DNA of 5,720 nt from an uncultured Methanomethylovorans sp. Its GTDB lineage: Archaea > Halobacteriota > Methanosarcinia > Methanosarcinales > Methanosarcinaceae. Below, piece after piece: positions 1 through 5,720 of the stretch. Position 1 is the first letter of the stretch. Every line of letters starts with the position of its first letter. The notes below the pieces were generated by a model. The model worked only from the letters and a program-made list of their open reading frames with translations, did no database searches and was not told the origin of the DNA. The position numbers and the translations under genes are program-made. Location of the stretch: contig CALBTS010000408.1 of assembly GCA_937968035.1 (NCBI GenBank), positions 1 to 5,720 of the forward strand. Direction: 5' to 3'.

Positions 1-26
1 ATTGTTAAAAATTGAAGGAAACACTT

Positions 27-35
27 TCATATAGA
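27..35 (-). promoter_or_regulatory. Weak TATA-like element, possibly for the next gene to the left
   Basis: The minus-strand string TCTATATGA lies downstream of the tRNA terminator in an A/T-rich stretch. In related archaea the gene expected beyond this edge is rps13, so this could be its promoter. The start site would fall at or beyond the window edge, no gene is visible to confirm it, and a TATA-like match in A/T-rich DNA can arise by chance. Confidence 0.15.
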
Positions 36-52
36 TAATAACCAATGGCAAC

Positions 53-68
53 AAAAATAGAAATTTAA
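53..68 (-). terminator. Putative T-rich archaeal terminator after tRNA-Ser
   Basis: Read on the minus strand, the bases just after the tRNA 3' end are T-rich (AAATTTCTATTTTTG) and include a run of five T. Archaeal RNA polymerase often stops at such T-runs without needing a hairpin, and they commonly follow tRNA genes. No strong hairpin is visible. The call is inferred from position and composition. Confidence 0.45.
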
Positions 69-69
69 G

Positions 70-153
70 CGCCGAGGGGGAGATTCGAACTCCCGAGGGG
101 CTGAAGCCCCACAAGCTTTCCAGGCTTGCGCCCTACCACTAGACTACCTCGGC
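70..153 (-). tRNA. tRNA-Ser, anticodon GGA
   Basis: The gene folds as a complete class II tRNA. The acceptor stem GCCGAGG pairs with CCTCGGC over 7 bp. U8 and A9 are followed by a D arm with two G:U pairs (U11:G24, U13:G22). The anticodon stem is CAAGC/GCTTG with loop CTGGAAA, placing the anticodon GGA at 121-119, which reads UCC and UCU serine codons. A long variable arm GGGGC-TTCA-GCCCC and the T arm GGGAG-TTCGAAT-CTCCC follow. The long variable arm and discriminator G (base 70) are serine identity features. CCA is not encoded and there is no intron. Its first 15 bases are also the end of the cbf5 coding region. No good TATA box lies at the right distance upstream, so it is probably transcribed together with cbf5. 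Confidence 0.97.
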
Positions 154-1158
154 ATTTCGCCTGTGCCAGCATTTAGGGTAAACATCCACATCCATTATTA
201 CTCTTTCGGTGCATGCAGCCATTCCATTGCTTGCATCCATGATACCGGCACTGTCCATCTTTGCAGTGGCTATTGCTACCCCTTCACCTTTCAGAGTAAA
301 GAGGCACACCTGCTGTTCATGCTTTATGCCGGGATCAAGACTTACTATCCCGGGCACAGCAAGAGAAGCTCCGTGGCAGAGTGCATCCACAGCGCTGTCA
401 CGAACTACGATCTTGGGAAGATGCGACAGACCTTCCTCCATAGGCCTTACTACCCTTCGCAGCTCGCTTTCAAGCCCTTCATCCTTCCAGAAAACAAAAG
501 CATCCTTCAATTCCTGCAAAGTTATGACAGTATCTTCATTAAAAGGCCCTGTCCTTGTCCTTATGAGCTGTTGCATGTGAGCCCCGCAGCCTAGCGCCAG
601 ACCAATATCGTGGCAAAGCTTTCGTATATATGTACCTGCTTCACACCCAACTTTCATGAGCACCATGGGACCATCGATCTCAAGCACATCAAGATAATAG
701 ATGTTCCTGACACGTATGGAACGTTTTACTGCCGATATCACAGGAGGCATCTGATAGATCGGACCCGTGAACTCAGCACAGACCTTCTTTATGGTCTTCT
801 CCGGAAGTACATCGTGCAGCCGCATGAGACATACATATTCCTTTCCTGAAAGACGAAGTGCAGAAACGGTCTTTGTGGCCTTACCCAGCATTATGGGAAG
901 CAAACCAGTTACACCCGGGTCCAGAGAACCGGAATGACCTGCCCTTTGAAGTCCTAAAATAGCTTTCACCCACGCAGTAACCTCATGACTGGTAGGACCA
1001 CTCGGCTTGTTGAGATTAATTACACCCATAAGCAAATGCTGTTCTATGGAGCGCATATAGGGAGAACAGCCATAACGAACATCAGTCAATGCTTTTGTCT
1101 TATGGATAAGTTCAATGTGCTTGCCAACTAAAATATTAGAAGAATCAGGATCTTTCAA
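139..1158 (-). CDS. cbf5: Cbf5, archaeal H/ACA RNP / tRNA pseudouridine-55 synthase
   Basis: Cbf5 is the catalytic subunit of the archaeal H/ACA guide ribonucleoprotein (with Nop10, Gar1 and L7Ae). It isomerises uridine in rRNA and can also form pseudouridine 55 in tRNA without a guide. The 339-residue protein has the TruB-family catalytic stretch GHSGSLDPGVTG with the catalytic aspartate near residue 80, a GKEYV segment, the SAVKR and EAGTYIRKLCHDIG motifs, and a C-terminal PUA domain (about 250-328) containing HGASLAVPGI, ending close to VYPKCW. I place the start at TTG 1158. It has GGGGGAG nine bases upstream, and this N-terminus aligns in length with Pyrococcus furiosus Cbf5 as I remember it. 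The in-frame ATG at 1191 has no Shine-Dalgarno and would extend the overlap with cmk from 14 to 47 bases. The stop codon TAG (139-141) lies inside the tRNA-Ser gene. Function is secure; the start is probable. Confidence 0.93.
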   Translation of the reverse strand: MKDPDSSNILVGKHIELIHKTKALTDVRYGCSPYMRSIEQHLLMGVINLNKPSGPTSHEVTAWVKAILGLQRAGHSGSLDPGVTGLLPIMLGKATKTVSALRLSGKEYVCLMRLHDVLPEKTIKKVCAEFTGPIYQMPPVISAVKRSIRVRNIYYLDVLEIDGPMVLMKVGCEAGTYIRKLCHDIGLALGCGAHMQQLIRTRTGPFNEDTVITLQELKDAFVFWKDEGLESELRRVVRPMEEGLSHLPKIVVRDSAVDALCHGASLAVPGIVSLDPGIKHEQQVCLFTLKGEGVAIATAKMDSAGIMDASNGMAACTERVIMDVDVYPKCWHRRNAEVV

Positions 1159-1699
1159 CTGTCCGCTCTCCCCCTTTATTGATAAGAGCATCGATGCATG
1201 TAGAAAGTATATGAATTATCTGGAATTGGTCCCATCTGTTCGAGTCTATTACAAGATCGTAAATTGACAGATCATTTATATCAATACCATGGATCTCGCG
1301 ATATCTCAAAGCTTCTGAGGCTTCTCTTTCAAGAGTTTCCTCAAGAGCTTGTGTGAAAGAGGTCTTTTCACGGCCAACGATCCTCTGCACGCGAATATCT
1401 ATAGGCGCTTTTAGCCACACTTTTAATGCATGGGAAGCCATATGCCCGGCAAGTCTGCCTTCCAGTATAATATTATCCCTAACCGCTGCGATCTCCTGCT
1501 GACGCTTGTCTATCTGGATGTCTATAGATTCGTCCTTTTCTGCCAATTCACCAAACTCAGCAAGTGTCACACCTCTCTCTTTTGCAAGGGTGCGGAATAC
1601 CTCACCTGCAGAGATCATTTCCATTTCATAGTGTCTGGCCAGCAAATTGGAAACCGTAGTGGTACCGCTGCCCGGAAGACCACTAATGGTAATAAGCAT
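1145..1699 (-). CDS. cmk: Cytidylate kinase, archaeal type
   Basis: This enzyme transfers a phosphate from ATP to CMP or dCMP, giving the diphosphate for RNA and DNA precursor pools in the cytoplasm. The 184-residue protein is in the range of short archaeal Cmk proteins. It opens with a P-loop, ISGLPGSGTTT (residues 5-15). It continues with ISAGEVFR (29-36), a DKR segment (64-66) typical of this group, EGRLAG (80-85), and an arginine-containing lid near IVGRE (107-111). The start ATG at 1699 shares its A with the TAA stop of the DUF106 gene (TAATG) and is preceded by GGTGGAG, which suggests translational coupling. The frame stays open 60 codons further upstream, but that stretch lies inside the DUF106 gene and does not resemble Cmk. 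The 3' end overlaps the start of cbf5. Confidence 0.95.
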   Translation of the reverse strand: MLITISGLPGSGTTTVSNLLARHYEMEMISAGEVFRTLAKERGVTLAEFGELAEKDESIDIQIDKRQQEIAAVRDNIILEGRLAGHMASHALKVWLKAPIDIRVQRIVGREKTSFTQALEETLEREASEALRYREIHGIDINDLSIYDLVIDSNRWDQFQIIHILSTCIDALINKGGERTVERS

Positions 1700-2319
1700 T
1701 ATACTCCACCAACATCCAATGCTTTCCTGATCAGCTGACTCACTGCAAGAGATGTAATGAAATACCAGAATATCCAGTATTGAATTGGACCCCAGACAGT
1801 GTCGGTAAGCACCTGATACCCCCAGAAAGGAAAGTTCAGAGAGGCACCTGCATGCCCTGAAATAAAATGATACGCCCACATGAACAATGGTAGCGAAATG
1901 ATACTGATGTATGCCATGGGCTTGAATTGCTGTTTGGACATCTCCATCTGATCAGACATCATTTTTGTTCTCTGCTCCTCAAGCTTTTTCATTACAGCAG
2001 TGTTATTTGCAATCTGAGCTTCCCGGTACTCTTTCTGAAAAACGCGCATCCCTTCCTGAGTATTACGCATCAGTTCCCAGTCAATGGTATACTTCTGAAT
2101 AAGGGAGGCATAAAGAGCTGTAATTGCAGCCATTATGAACAGAATAAGATGGAAGTTTGACTCTCCCACCAAACTAATGAGCGGGTCCATAAAAAAGCCC
2201 ACTGCTGTACCCAGAGAATCCCTGAAATCCTGGCCTAATACCATTATTCCGATCATAAGGGATAAACCCAAGGCCAACAGCATATGATCGACTTTTTTCT
2301 TGAAATCAGTGGTTACCAC
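1699..2319 (-). CDS. DUF106 membrane protein, Ylp1/EMC3-like (YidC/Oxa1 superfamily)
   Basis: This is an integral membrane protein of the archaeal DUF106 family. Known relatives, such as the Methanocaldococcus protein Mj0480 (Ylp1), have a YidC-like fold and are grouped with EMC3, TMCO1 and Get1 as membrane protein insertases. The sequence (206 residues) shows hydrophobic segments at about 13-29, 56-74, 135-153 and 179-197. Between the second and third lies a long charged, helical stretch (about 76-132) that should form the cytoplasmic coiled-coil hairpin of this superfamily. I prefer the GTG start at 2319, eight bases after GTGGGG. An in-frame TTG at 2325 is only two bases from that motif, and an ATG at 2283 would cut into the first membrane segment. 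The gene lies downstream of secY and adk and overlaps cmk by one base. The setting beside the translocon gene fits a role in membrane protein insertion, but that role is inferred. Confidence 0.85.
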   Translation of the reverse strand: MVTTDFKKKVDHMLLALGLSLMIGIMVLGQDFRDSLGTAVGFFMDPLISLVGESNFHLILFIMAAITALYASLIQKYTIDWELMRNTQEGMRVFQKEYREAQIANNTAVMKKLEEQRTKMMSDQMEMSKQQFKPMAYISIISLPLFMWAYHFISGHAGASLNFPFWGYQVLTDTVWGPIQYWIFWYFITSLAVSQLIRKALDVGGV

Positions 2320-2334
2320 GATCAAATCCCCACT

Positions 2335-2985
2335 TTATTTCCTATATGGATCAAGTACATCACATATTTGCCTGAAAACATCTTCAACGGAACCAGTACC
2401 ATCGATGTTCACAAGAATACCCCTGTCGCTATAATAATCGATAAGGGGTTTTGTCTTAGCTGCATATACCTCGAGCCTCTGACGAACTACCTCTTCCTTA
2501 TCATCATCGCGCTGATATAGTTTCCCGCCACAAGAGTCACATGTGCCTTCCTTTAAAGGAAGATTGAATATCAAATGGTAACTTTCACCACATGAGCACA
2601 TCCTGCGCCCACTCAACCTGTCGATGAGCTCGTCATCGGGAACATCTATATTCAGAACCACTTCAAGAGGCTTACCGATCTTCTCTAAGATCTCTTTCAG
2701 GGCTTCTGCCTGTGGAAGAGTACGAGGATAGCCATCGAGCATGTACCCATTCTTACAATCTGGCTGCTGAAGGCGGTCCCTGATGATCCCGATCAATACC
2801 TCATCTGGTACAAGCTCTCCTTTGTCCATATATTCCTTTGCCTTCATTCCAAGCTTCGTACCTTCCCTCACATTGGCACGTAAAATGTCTCCTGTGGAAA
2901 TATGAGGTATATTGTAATGCTTAGCCAGTTCCTTGGCCTGGGTGCCTTTACCGGCACCAGGCGGACCAAATAATACTATATTCAT
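2335..2985 (-). CDS. adk: Adenylate kinase, long bacterial-type with zinc-binding lid
   Basis: Adenylate kinase converts ATP plus AMP into two ADP and balances the adenine nucleotide pool. The 216-residue protein is the long form, unlike the P-loop AdkA enzyme of Methanococcus and Sulfolobus. Visible motifs are the P-loop GPPGAGKGT (7-15), the AMP-binding ISTGDILR (29-36), LDGYPRT (83-89), and the lid starting at RLSGRRMC. The lid holds four cysteines (130, 132, 149, 152), which fit a structural zinc site. The first pair is spaced Cys-x-Cys, where the usual zinc lid has Cys-x-x-Cys. QRDDD (158-162) and a late arginine pair, VRQR (167-170), complete the pattern. The ATG at 2985 follows GGGGA seven bases upstream and lies 15 bases after the secY stop, so the genes are co-transcribed. 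The adk-next-to-secY arrangement occurs in both archaea and bacteria. Confidence 0.97.
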   Translation of the reverse strand: MNIVLFGPPGAGKGTQAKELAKHYNIPHISTGDILRANVREGTKLGMKAKEYMDKGELVPDEVLIGIIRDRLQQPDCKNGYMLDGYPRTLPQAEALKEILEKIGKPLEVVLNIDVPDDELIDRLSGRRMCSCGESYHLIFNLPLKEGTCDSCGGKLYQRDDDKEEVVRQRLEVYAAKTKPLIDYYSDRGILVNIDGTGSVEDVFRQICDVLDPYRK

Positions 2986-3000
2986 CGAAATTTCCCCTTT

Positions 3001-4482
3001 TTAGTCCTGTCCGAAGAATGATCTGATCATCGGATGCATTTCCATCATCTGTTCCGATGCTATGTCCTCATACAGACGATATACAATGCTTACAGCAAGA
3101 AGAAGACCTGTTCCGCCTGCTCCTCCCAGCGTGCCAAGAAGACTTGCGACAAGTGTGAGCAAACCAATGAATGCACCACCTATGACAGTGACTTTTGGAA
3201 TATAACGGACCATAACCTTTTCAATGCTGCCTACATTACGCCTGAAACCTGGGATCTGCATACCGGAATTGAATACCTTTTGAGCGGTCTGCTTTGCACC
3301 CATACCTGTTGTTTCTATCCAGAACAGAGCAAAGATGATCCCACCTCCAATGAGCATCACAGCATCTAAAAAGACATGCAGTCCGATCTGCCATACGGCT
3401 GGTACAGGAGCCCCCATGCTGGAAAAAGATTCCCTGACCAAGGATGGGATCCAGTCATATGGACTGTTAATAGGTGCAAGGTAATACATGATGCCATTTA
3501 TTGGTTGTGAGCCTACATACTCCCCAAAGATCGTGATCCCTCTTCCACTCAATAAAAGGCCTATAAGCTGAATGTTAGCCTGAAGAGCACGCACAAGGAT
3601 CATTGGAAGAACTGATGCATAGATCAGTTTCACAGGGAACTTGCCCCTGGCACCCCTTACAGCACTATGAGCCAAGGGGATCTCGATACGCGTACTTTCA
3701 ACAAAGACCACCAGTAAGAATATGAGAATAGTACTCACAAGGGCCAGTATGCCTCCAGTTACAAGCACATACAGAAGCCCCTGCCCTGTTGTAAAGAGGG
3801 TGACCAACTCCTCATTCTGAATTATATATATCCATTTTGGAAGGAAACCTATAGGGAGGCCAGAAGAATCGGATTGCCAGTTAAACAGACCAGTAACTAT
3901 CTGCTGGGAAACACCTGCTACAATGAAAAGACCGACGCCAGAACCAATACCCCATTTTGAGACCACTTCGTCCATGAACAGTATAAGCACGCCGCCAATG
4001 CATATCTGAACAAAGATAAGTATAGTAATGATGGTTCCACTGACACCCAAGGAAGTAGCAAGATCAAGATCTGGCTGGATATATCCACCCATGATCTGAG
4101 GCAAAGCTTCCAGTACGATCATCACAAATACCATGAATTTCTGTGCACCCTGGAAAAAAGCCTGGTCAGAAGGATTGGAAAGGTCCAGGTTTATCACGTT
4201 TGCACCAACAAGCAACTGGAGCACAATTGATGCTGTGACGATGGGACCTATACCAAGCAGGATCAATGAATTGGATGCCCCTGCAAAGAAGGCACGATAT
4301 TGTTCGAACAAATCTATCGAATCTGCAGATAATCCAAATAAAGGCACATTAGCAAGTGCAAAGTATAGCACAAGTACACCCAACGTCCACATAAGTTTTT
4401 TCTTGAAATGTACGTGGCCTTCAGGACTGGCAACTGCAGGTAATTTTTTAAATATGGGGTCTAAACTCTCCTTGAAACTCAT
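3001..4482 (-). CDS. secY: SecY, protein translocase channel subunit (Sec61 alpha)
   Basis: SecY forms the channel through which the SecYE-beta translocon exports proteins and inserts membrane proteins. The protein (493 residues) is strongly hydrophobic with about ten membrane segments. Family landmarks are the plug and second membrane segment, with LILLGIGPIVTASIVLQLL (about 73-91). The segment DEVVSKWGIGSGVGLFIVAGV (171-191) follows. The basic cytoplasmic loop VRGARGKFPVKLIY (275-288), with a preceding STRIEIPL, marks a ribosome-contacting region. A second basic loop, QIPGFRRNVGSIEKV, lies at 409-423. I start at ATG 4482, the second of two adjacent ATG codons. It sits five bases after GGGTG, whereas the first (4485) is almost in contact with it, and an ATG at 4512 has no visible Shine-Dalgarno. 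The gene follows a 150-base gap with TATA-like elements and heads the secY-adk-DUF106-cmk-cbf5 unit. Confidence 0.97.
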   Translation of the reverse strand: MSFKESLDPIFKKLPAVASPEGHVHFKKKLMWTLGVLVLYFALANVPLFGLSADSIDLFEQYRAFFAGASNSLILLGIGPIVTASIVLQLLVGANVINLDLSNPSDQAFFQGAQKFMVFVMIVLEALPQIMGGYIQPDLDLATSLGVSGTIITILIFVQICIGGVLILFMDEVVSKWGIGSGVGLFIVAGVSQQIVTGLFNWQSDSSGLPIGFLPKWIYIIQNEELVTLFTTGQGLLYVLVTGGILALVSTILIFLLVVFVESTRIEIPLAHSAVRGARGKFPVKLIYASVLPMILVRALQANIQLIGLLLSGRGITIFGEYVGSQPINGIMYYLAPINSPYDWIPSLVRESFSSMGAPVPAVWQIGLHVFLDAVMLIGGGIIFALFWIETTGMGAKQTAQKVFNSGMQIPGFRRNVGSIEKVMVRYIPKVTVIGGAFIGLLTLVASLLGTLGGAGGTGLLLAVSIVYRLYEDIASEQMMEMHPMIRSFFGQD

Positions 4483-4527
4483 CATTCCACCCTTTAAGCT
4501 GGAGAAATGCAAACACAGAATTTGTGC

Positions 4528-4535
4528 TTATATAC
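4528..4535 (-). promoter_or_regulatory. Candidate TATA box for secY
   Basis: The minus-strand string GTATATAA lies in an A/T-rich stretch. A transcript starting about 25 bases downstream would begin near 4505-4508 and carry a leader of about 25 bases, long enough to hold the GGGTGG ribosome site before secY. Two further TATA-like strings, CGTATATTTA near 4547-4556 and TAATATAAA near 4588-4596, are alternatives. No clear purine-rich BRE is visible. The call rests on motif and spacing only. Confidence 0.4.
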
Positions 4536-4597
4536 AATTAATAAACCTAAATATACGTTTACATTAATAAAGTTGCACCCTATAGTAGTTTATATTA

Positions 4598-4631
4598 CAA
4601 AAATGGAATAAGTAATGCCTGTCGGCATTAC
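4598..4631 (-). terminator. Hairpin plus T-run after rpl15, putative terminator or attenuator
   Basis: Read on the minus strand, GTAATGCC (4631-4624), loop GACA and GGCATTAC (4619-4612) form a perfect 8-bp stem with a four-base loop, starting two bases after the rpl15 stop codon. It is followed by TTATTCCATTTTTG, which contains five T. The position directly after the ribosomal protein genes and before the secY promoter candidates suggests it ends or reduces the upstream transcript, or protects its 3' end. Archaeal termination does not require hairpins, so the stem may act in RNA stability instead. Confidence 0.5.
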
Positions 4632-4633
4632 CT

Positions 4634-5062
4634 TTAAGGCCCCAGGCATGAGCCGCCTGCAGCCTCTATTTTTTCTCTTGCCACGCCAGAGAACTCATAG
4701 GCTGTGACAGCAAGCTTCTTCGTAACCCTACCGGTACCAAGTACCTTATCTATGTCAAGACATGTCAGATCGATACGGTATTGCCCGTCCTCAAGCTGGG
4801 CCAGACCATCAAGTACTAACTCATCTGCAAGCTCATCAAGCTCACCCACATTTACGACAGATACCGGTTTAAGGGTCTTTGGCGGACGGGTGAAACCATG
4901 TTTACCCTGATCATACCCCAGAAGAATAGCTCTGATAGCATGATGTTTACAGATCCCTGCTCTTCCTCTGCCGCCGCGATTACCTGCGCCACGTCTGTTT
5001 TTGTGAGTACCGCCACCACAGGTGCGAGAACCTCTGAACTTCTTTGTGTTTCCCTTGCTCAT
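4634..5062 (-). CDS. rpl15: Large subunit ribosomal protein uL15 (L15)
   Basis: uL15 is an early-binding protein of the large ribosomal subunit, with an extended basic N-terminus threaded through 23S rRNA. The protein (142 residues) has the expected start [27 protein letters not shown] broken into basic and glycine-rich blocks (7-33), then KHGFTRPP (54-61), and a globular C-terminal half with [21 protein letters not shown] (117-137), the typical L15 signature region. The ATG at 5062 lies four bases after the rpl30 stop and has GAGGT six bases upstream, overlapping the rpl30 stop codon, which fits coupled translation. It is the last gene of the ribosomal protein string here and is followed by a hairpin. 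Confidence 0.97.
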   Translation of the reverse strand: MSKGNTKKFRGSRTCGGGTHKNRRGAGNRGGRGRAGICKHHAIRAILLGYDQGKHGFTRPPKTLKPVSVVNVGELDELADELVLDGLAQLEDGQYRIDLTCLDIDKVLGTGRVTKKLAVTAYEFSGVAREKIEAAGGSCLGP

Positions 5063-5066
5063 GATA

Positions 5067-5528
5067 TTACCTCATCTGGTTCAGAAGTGACTTTATATCT
5101 TCTCCGTGATTCCCCAGCACTCCTCCAAGCTCTACCGGCTTTTTGATCCCTGCGTGTCCTTTACGCGGCGGATGAAGCCTGAATACTGGTTTCAACCCCG
5201 GTACGTCCTTAAGTGAAGCTTTTCCGGCACATACCGCATCAGCAAGTTCAGCGATTGTGGAATAATCCGTATTTTGAGAAAGATACTCGTTTGTGAGCCT
5301 CTCTCCGCCTTCAAGCTTACCACGGTTGGTGAGCACCTCTGCAAGAGTAGATGCATCTATTGTACCGTAGGCAACATAGTCCTTGACCATCTGGATCATA
5401 CCCCTATTGTGAGGAGTATCATTTATCACTACACAGTGATTCACCCTGTTCAGGCGAAGCATGTGAAGGGTATCCTGAATAGAACCCCTTACATCTACAT
5501 TACCACGCATCCTTACAAGTACGAACAT
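5067..5528 (-). CDS. rpl30: Large subunit ribosomal protein uL30 (L30), archaeal long form
   Basis: uL30 is a protein of the large ribosomal subunit. The 153-residue length matches the archaeal/eukaryotic L7-type form rather than the roughly 60-residue bacterial L30. The N-terminus [20 protein letters not shown] followed by [14 protein letters not shown] (residues 25-37) is the conserved L30 core. The archaeal C-terminal extension includes [17 protein letters not shown] (115-131). The start ATG at 5528 is one base after the rps5 stop codon and has AAGGAGGAGG upstream inside the rps5 3' end. The frame stays open for 21 more codons upstream, but those codons overlap rps5 in another frame and are not L30-like, so the shorter form is correct. 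Confidence 0.97.
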   Translation of the reverse strand: MFVLVRMRGNVDVRGSIQDTLHMLRLNRVNHCVVINDTPHNRGMIQMVKDYVAYGTIDASTLAEVLTNRGKLEGGERLTNEYLSQNTDYSTIAELADAVCAGKASLKDVPGLKPVFRLHPPRKGHAGIKKPVELGGVLGNHGEDIKSLLNQMR

Positions 5529-5529
5529 C

Positions 5530-5676
5530 TCAAGCCTCCTCCTTGCGGACATGGATCGGATGCTTGACAGTACCTGTTGCCTGCAGAGCATTGAATGTTG
5601 CCTTTGCGAAATTCAGCGTAGTTCTGGTAGTACCTTCTGTCCGTGTCCAAACGTCCTTGATACCTGCCTTTTCCAG
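5530..5676 (-). CDS. rps5: Small subunit ribosomal protein uS5 (S5), C-terminal fragment
   Basis: Only the last 48 codons and the TGA stop (5530-5532) are present. They read [20 protein letters not shown], then [17 protein letters not shown] and a charged end [16 protein letters not shown] and NFAKATF are typical of the C-terminal end of archaeal uS5 (eukaryotic RPS2), a small subunit protein involved in decoding accuracy. The gene precedes rpl30 with a gap of one base and contains its Shine-Dalgarno. The 5' end is lost because genomic sequence stops at 5676, where adapter sequence begins. The truncation is a technical artefact and not a broken gene. Confidence 0.95.
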   Translation of the reverse strand: MEKAGIKDVWTRTEGTTRTTLNFAKATFNALQATGTVKHPIHVRKEEA

Positions 5677-5720
5677 AGATCGGAAGAGCACACGTCTGAA
5701 CTCCAGTCACCGAATACGAT
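5677..5720 (+). other. Illumina TruSeq-type adapter contamination, not genomic
   Basis: From 5677 the plus strand begins AGATCGGAAGAGCACACG and continues to CCAGTCAC at 5710. This matches, as I know it, the full 34-base TruSeq adapter sequence read at the 3' end of short inserts. The remaining ten bases (CGAATACGAT) fit an 8-base sample index followed by AT, the first two bases of the next constant adapter part. The uS5 reading frame loses its homology exactly at this junction. This stretch should be trimmed before annotation. Confidence 0.97.

Noticed and set aside
172..184. A possible separate TATA box for tRNA-Ser inside cbf5 (minus strand near GTTTACCCTAAAT)
   Set aside because: The string is a poor match to the archaeal TATA consensus and is interrupted by CCC, so it does not support an independent promoter.
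163..594. Long open frames on the plus strand inside cbf5, and similar ones under adk, secY, rpl15 and rpl30
   Set aside because: They lie opposite well-supported genes, are rich in Cys, His and Ser as expected of shadow frames, and have no recognisable motifs or ribosome sites.
1700..1879. A 60-residue N-terminal extension of cytidylate kinase
   Set aside because: It overlaps the DUF106 C-terminus, and the P-loop normally sits at the very start of Cmk, as it does from 1699.
5529..5591. A 21-residue N-terminal extension of uL30
   Set aside because: The extension lies in the rps5 3' end in another frame, has no L30 similarity, and the ATG at 5528 has a strong Shine-Dalgarno.
5513..5710. A 65-residue minus-strand reading frame at the right end
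   Set aside because: Its first residues are translated adapter, and the rest is the wrong frame of rps5 (the real frame gives uS5). It is a chimera.
1..5720. CRISPR array, insertion sequence, toxin-antitoxin or other novel system
   Set aside because: I saw no direct repeat series, transposase motifs, terminal inverted repeats or unknown gene clusters. All substantial coding space is accounted for by conserved housekeeping genes.

Overview
This window looks like a piece of a euryarchaeal genome, most likely a methanogen of the Methanosarcinales. That placement rests on the gene set and on how the proteins read, not on a database search. Every gene is on the minus strand, so transcription runs from the right end of the window to the left. 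In that direction the order is: the 3' end of rps5 (uS5), rpl30 (uL30), rpl15 (uL15), a roughly 150-base intergenic gap, secY, adk, a DUF106 membrane protein (Ylp1/EMC3-like, YidC/Oxa1 superfamily), cmk, cbf5 (archaeal TruB/dyskerin), and a tRNA-Ser(GGA) gene. This is the promoter-distal end of the archaeal spc-type ribosomal protein cluster and its usual continuation.

Right part (4634-5676): three ribosomal protein genes are packed with gaps of 1 and 4 bases and have strong Shine-Dalgarno sequences. The gap at 4483-4633 holds a perfect 8-bp hairpin followed by a T-run, then several TATA-like boxes. It is probably where the ribosomal protein transcript is partly ended and the secY transcript restarted. 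Middle (1145-4482): secY, adk, the DUF106 gene and cmk form one tight transcription unit with short gaps or overlaps. They encode the translocon pore, a neighbouring insertase-like protein and two nucleoside monophosphate kinases. Left part (1-1158): cbf5 overlaps the end of cmk and appears to start at TTG. Its stop codon lies inside the downstream tRNA-Ser gene. Bases 1-69 hold only a T-rich, terminator-like stretch (read on the minus strand) and a weak TATA-like element.

Two points matter most. First, the last 44 bases (5677-5720) are not genomic. They are an Illumina TruSeq-type adapter plus what looks like index sequence, so rps5 is cut there artificially and any ORF reading through that junction is chimeric. 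Second, the last four sense codons and the stop codon of cbf5 are made of tRNA-Ser bases 1-15, so maturation of the tRNA 5' end would remove the stop codon from a joint transcript. I found no mobile element, CRISPR array, defence module or unknown gene system. The region is otherwise conserved housekeeping DNA.
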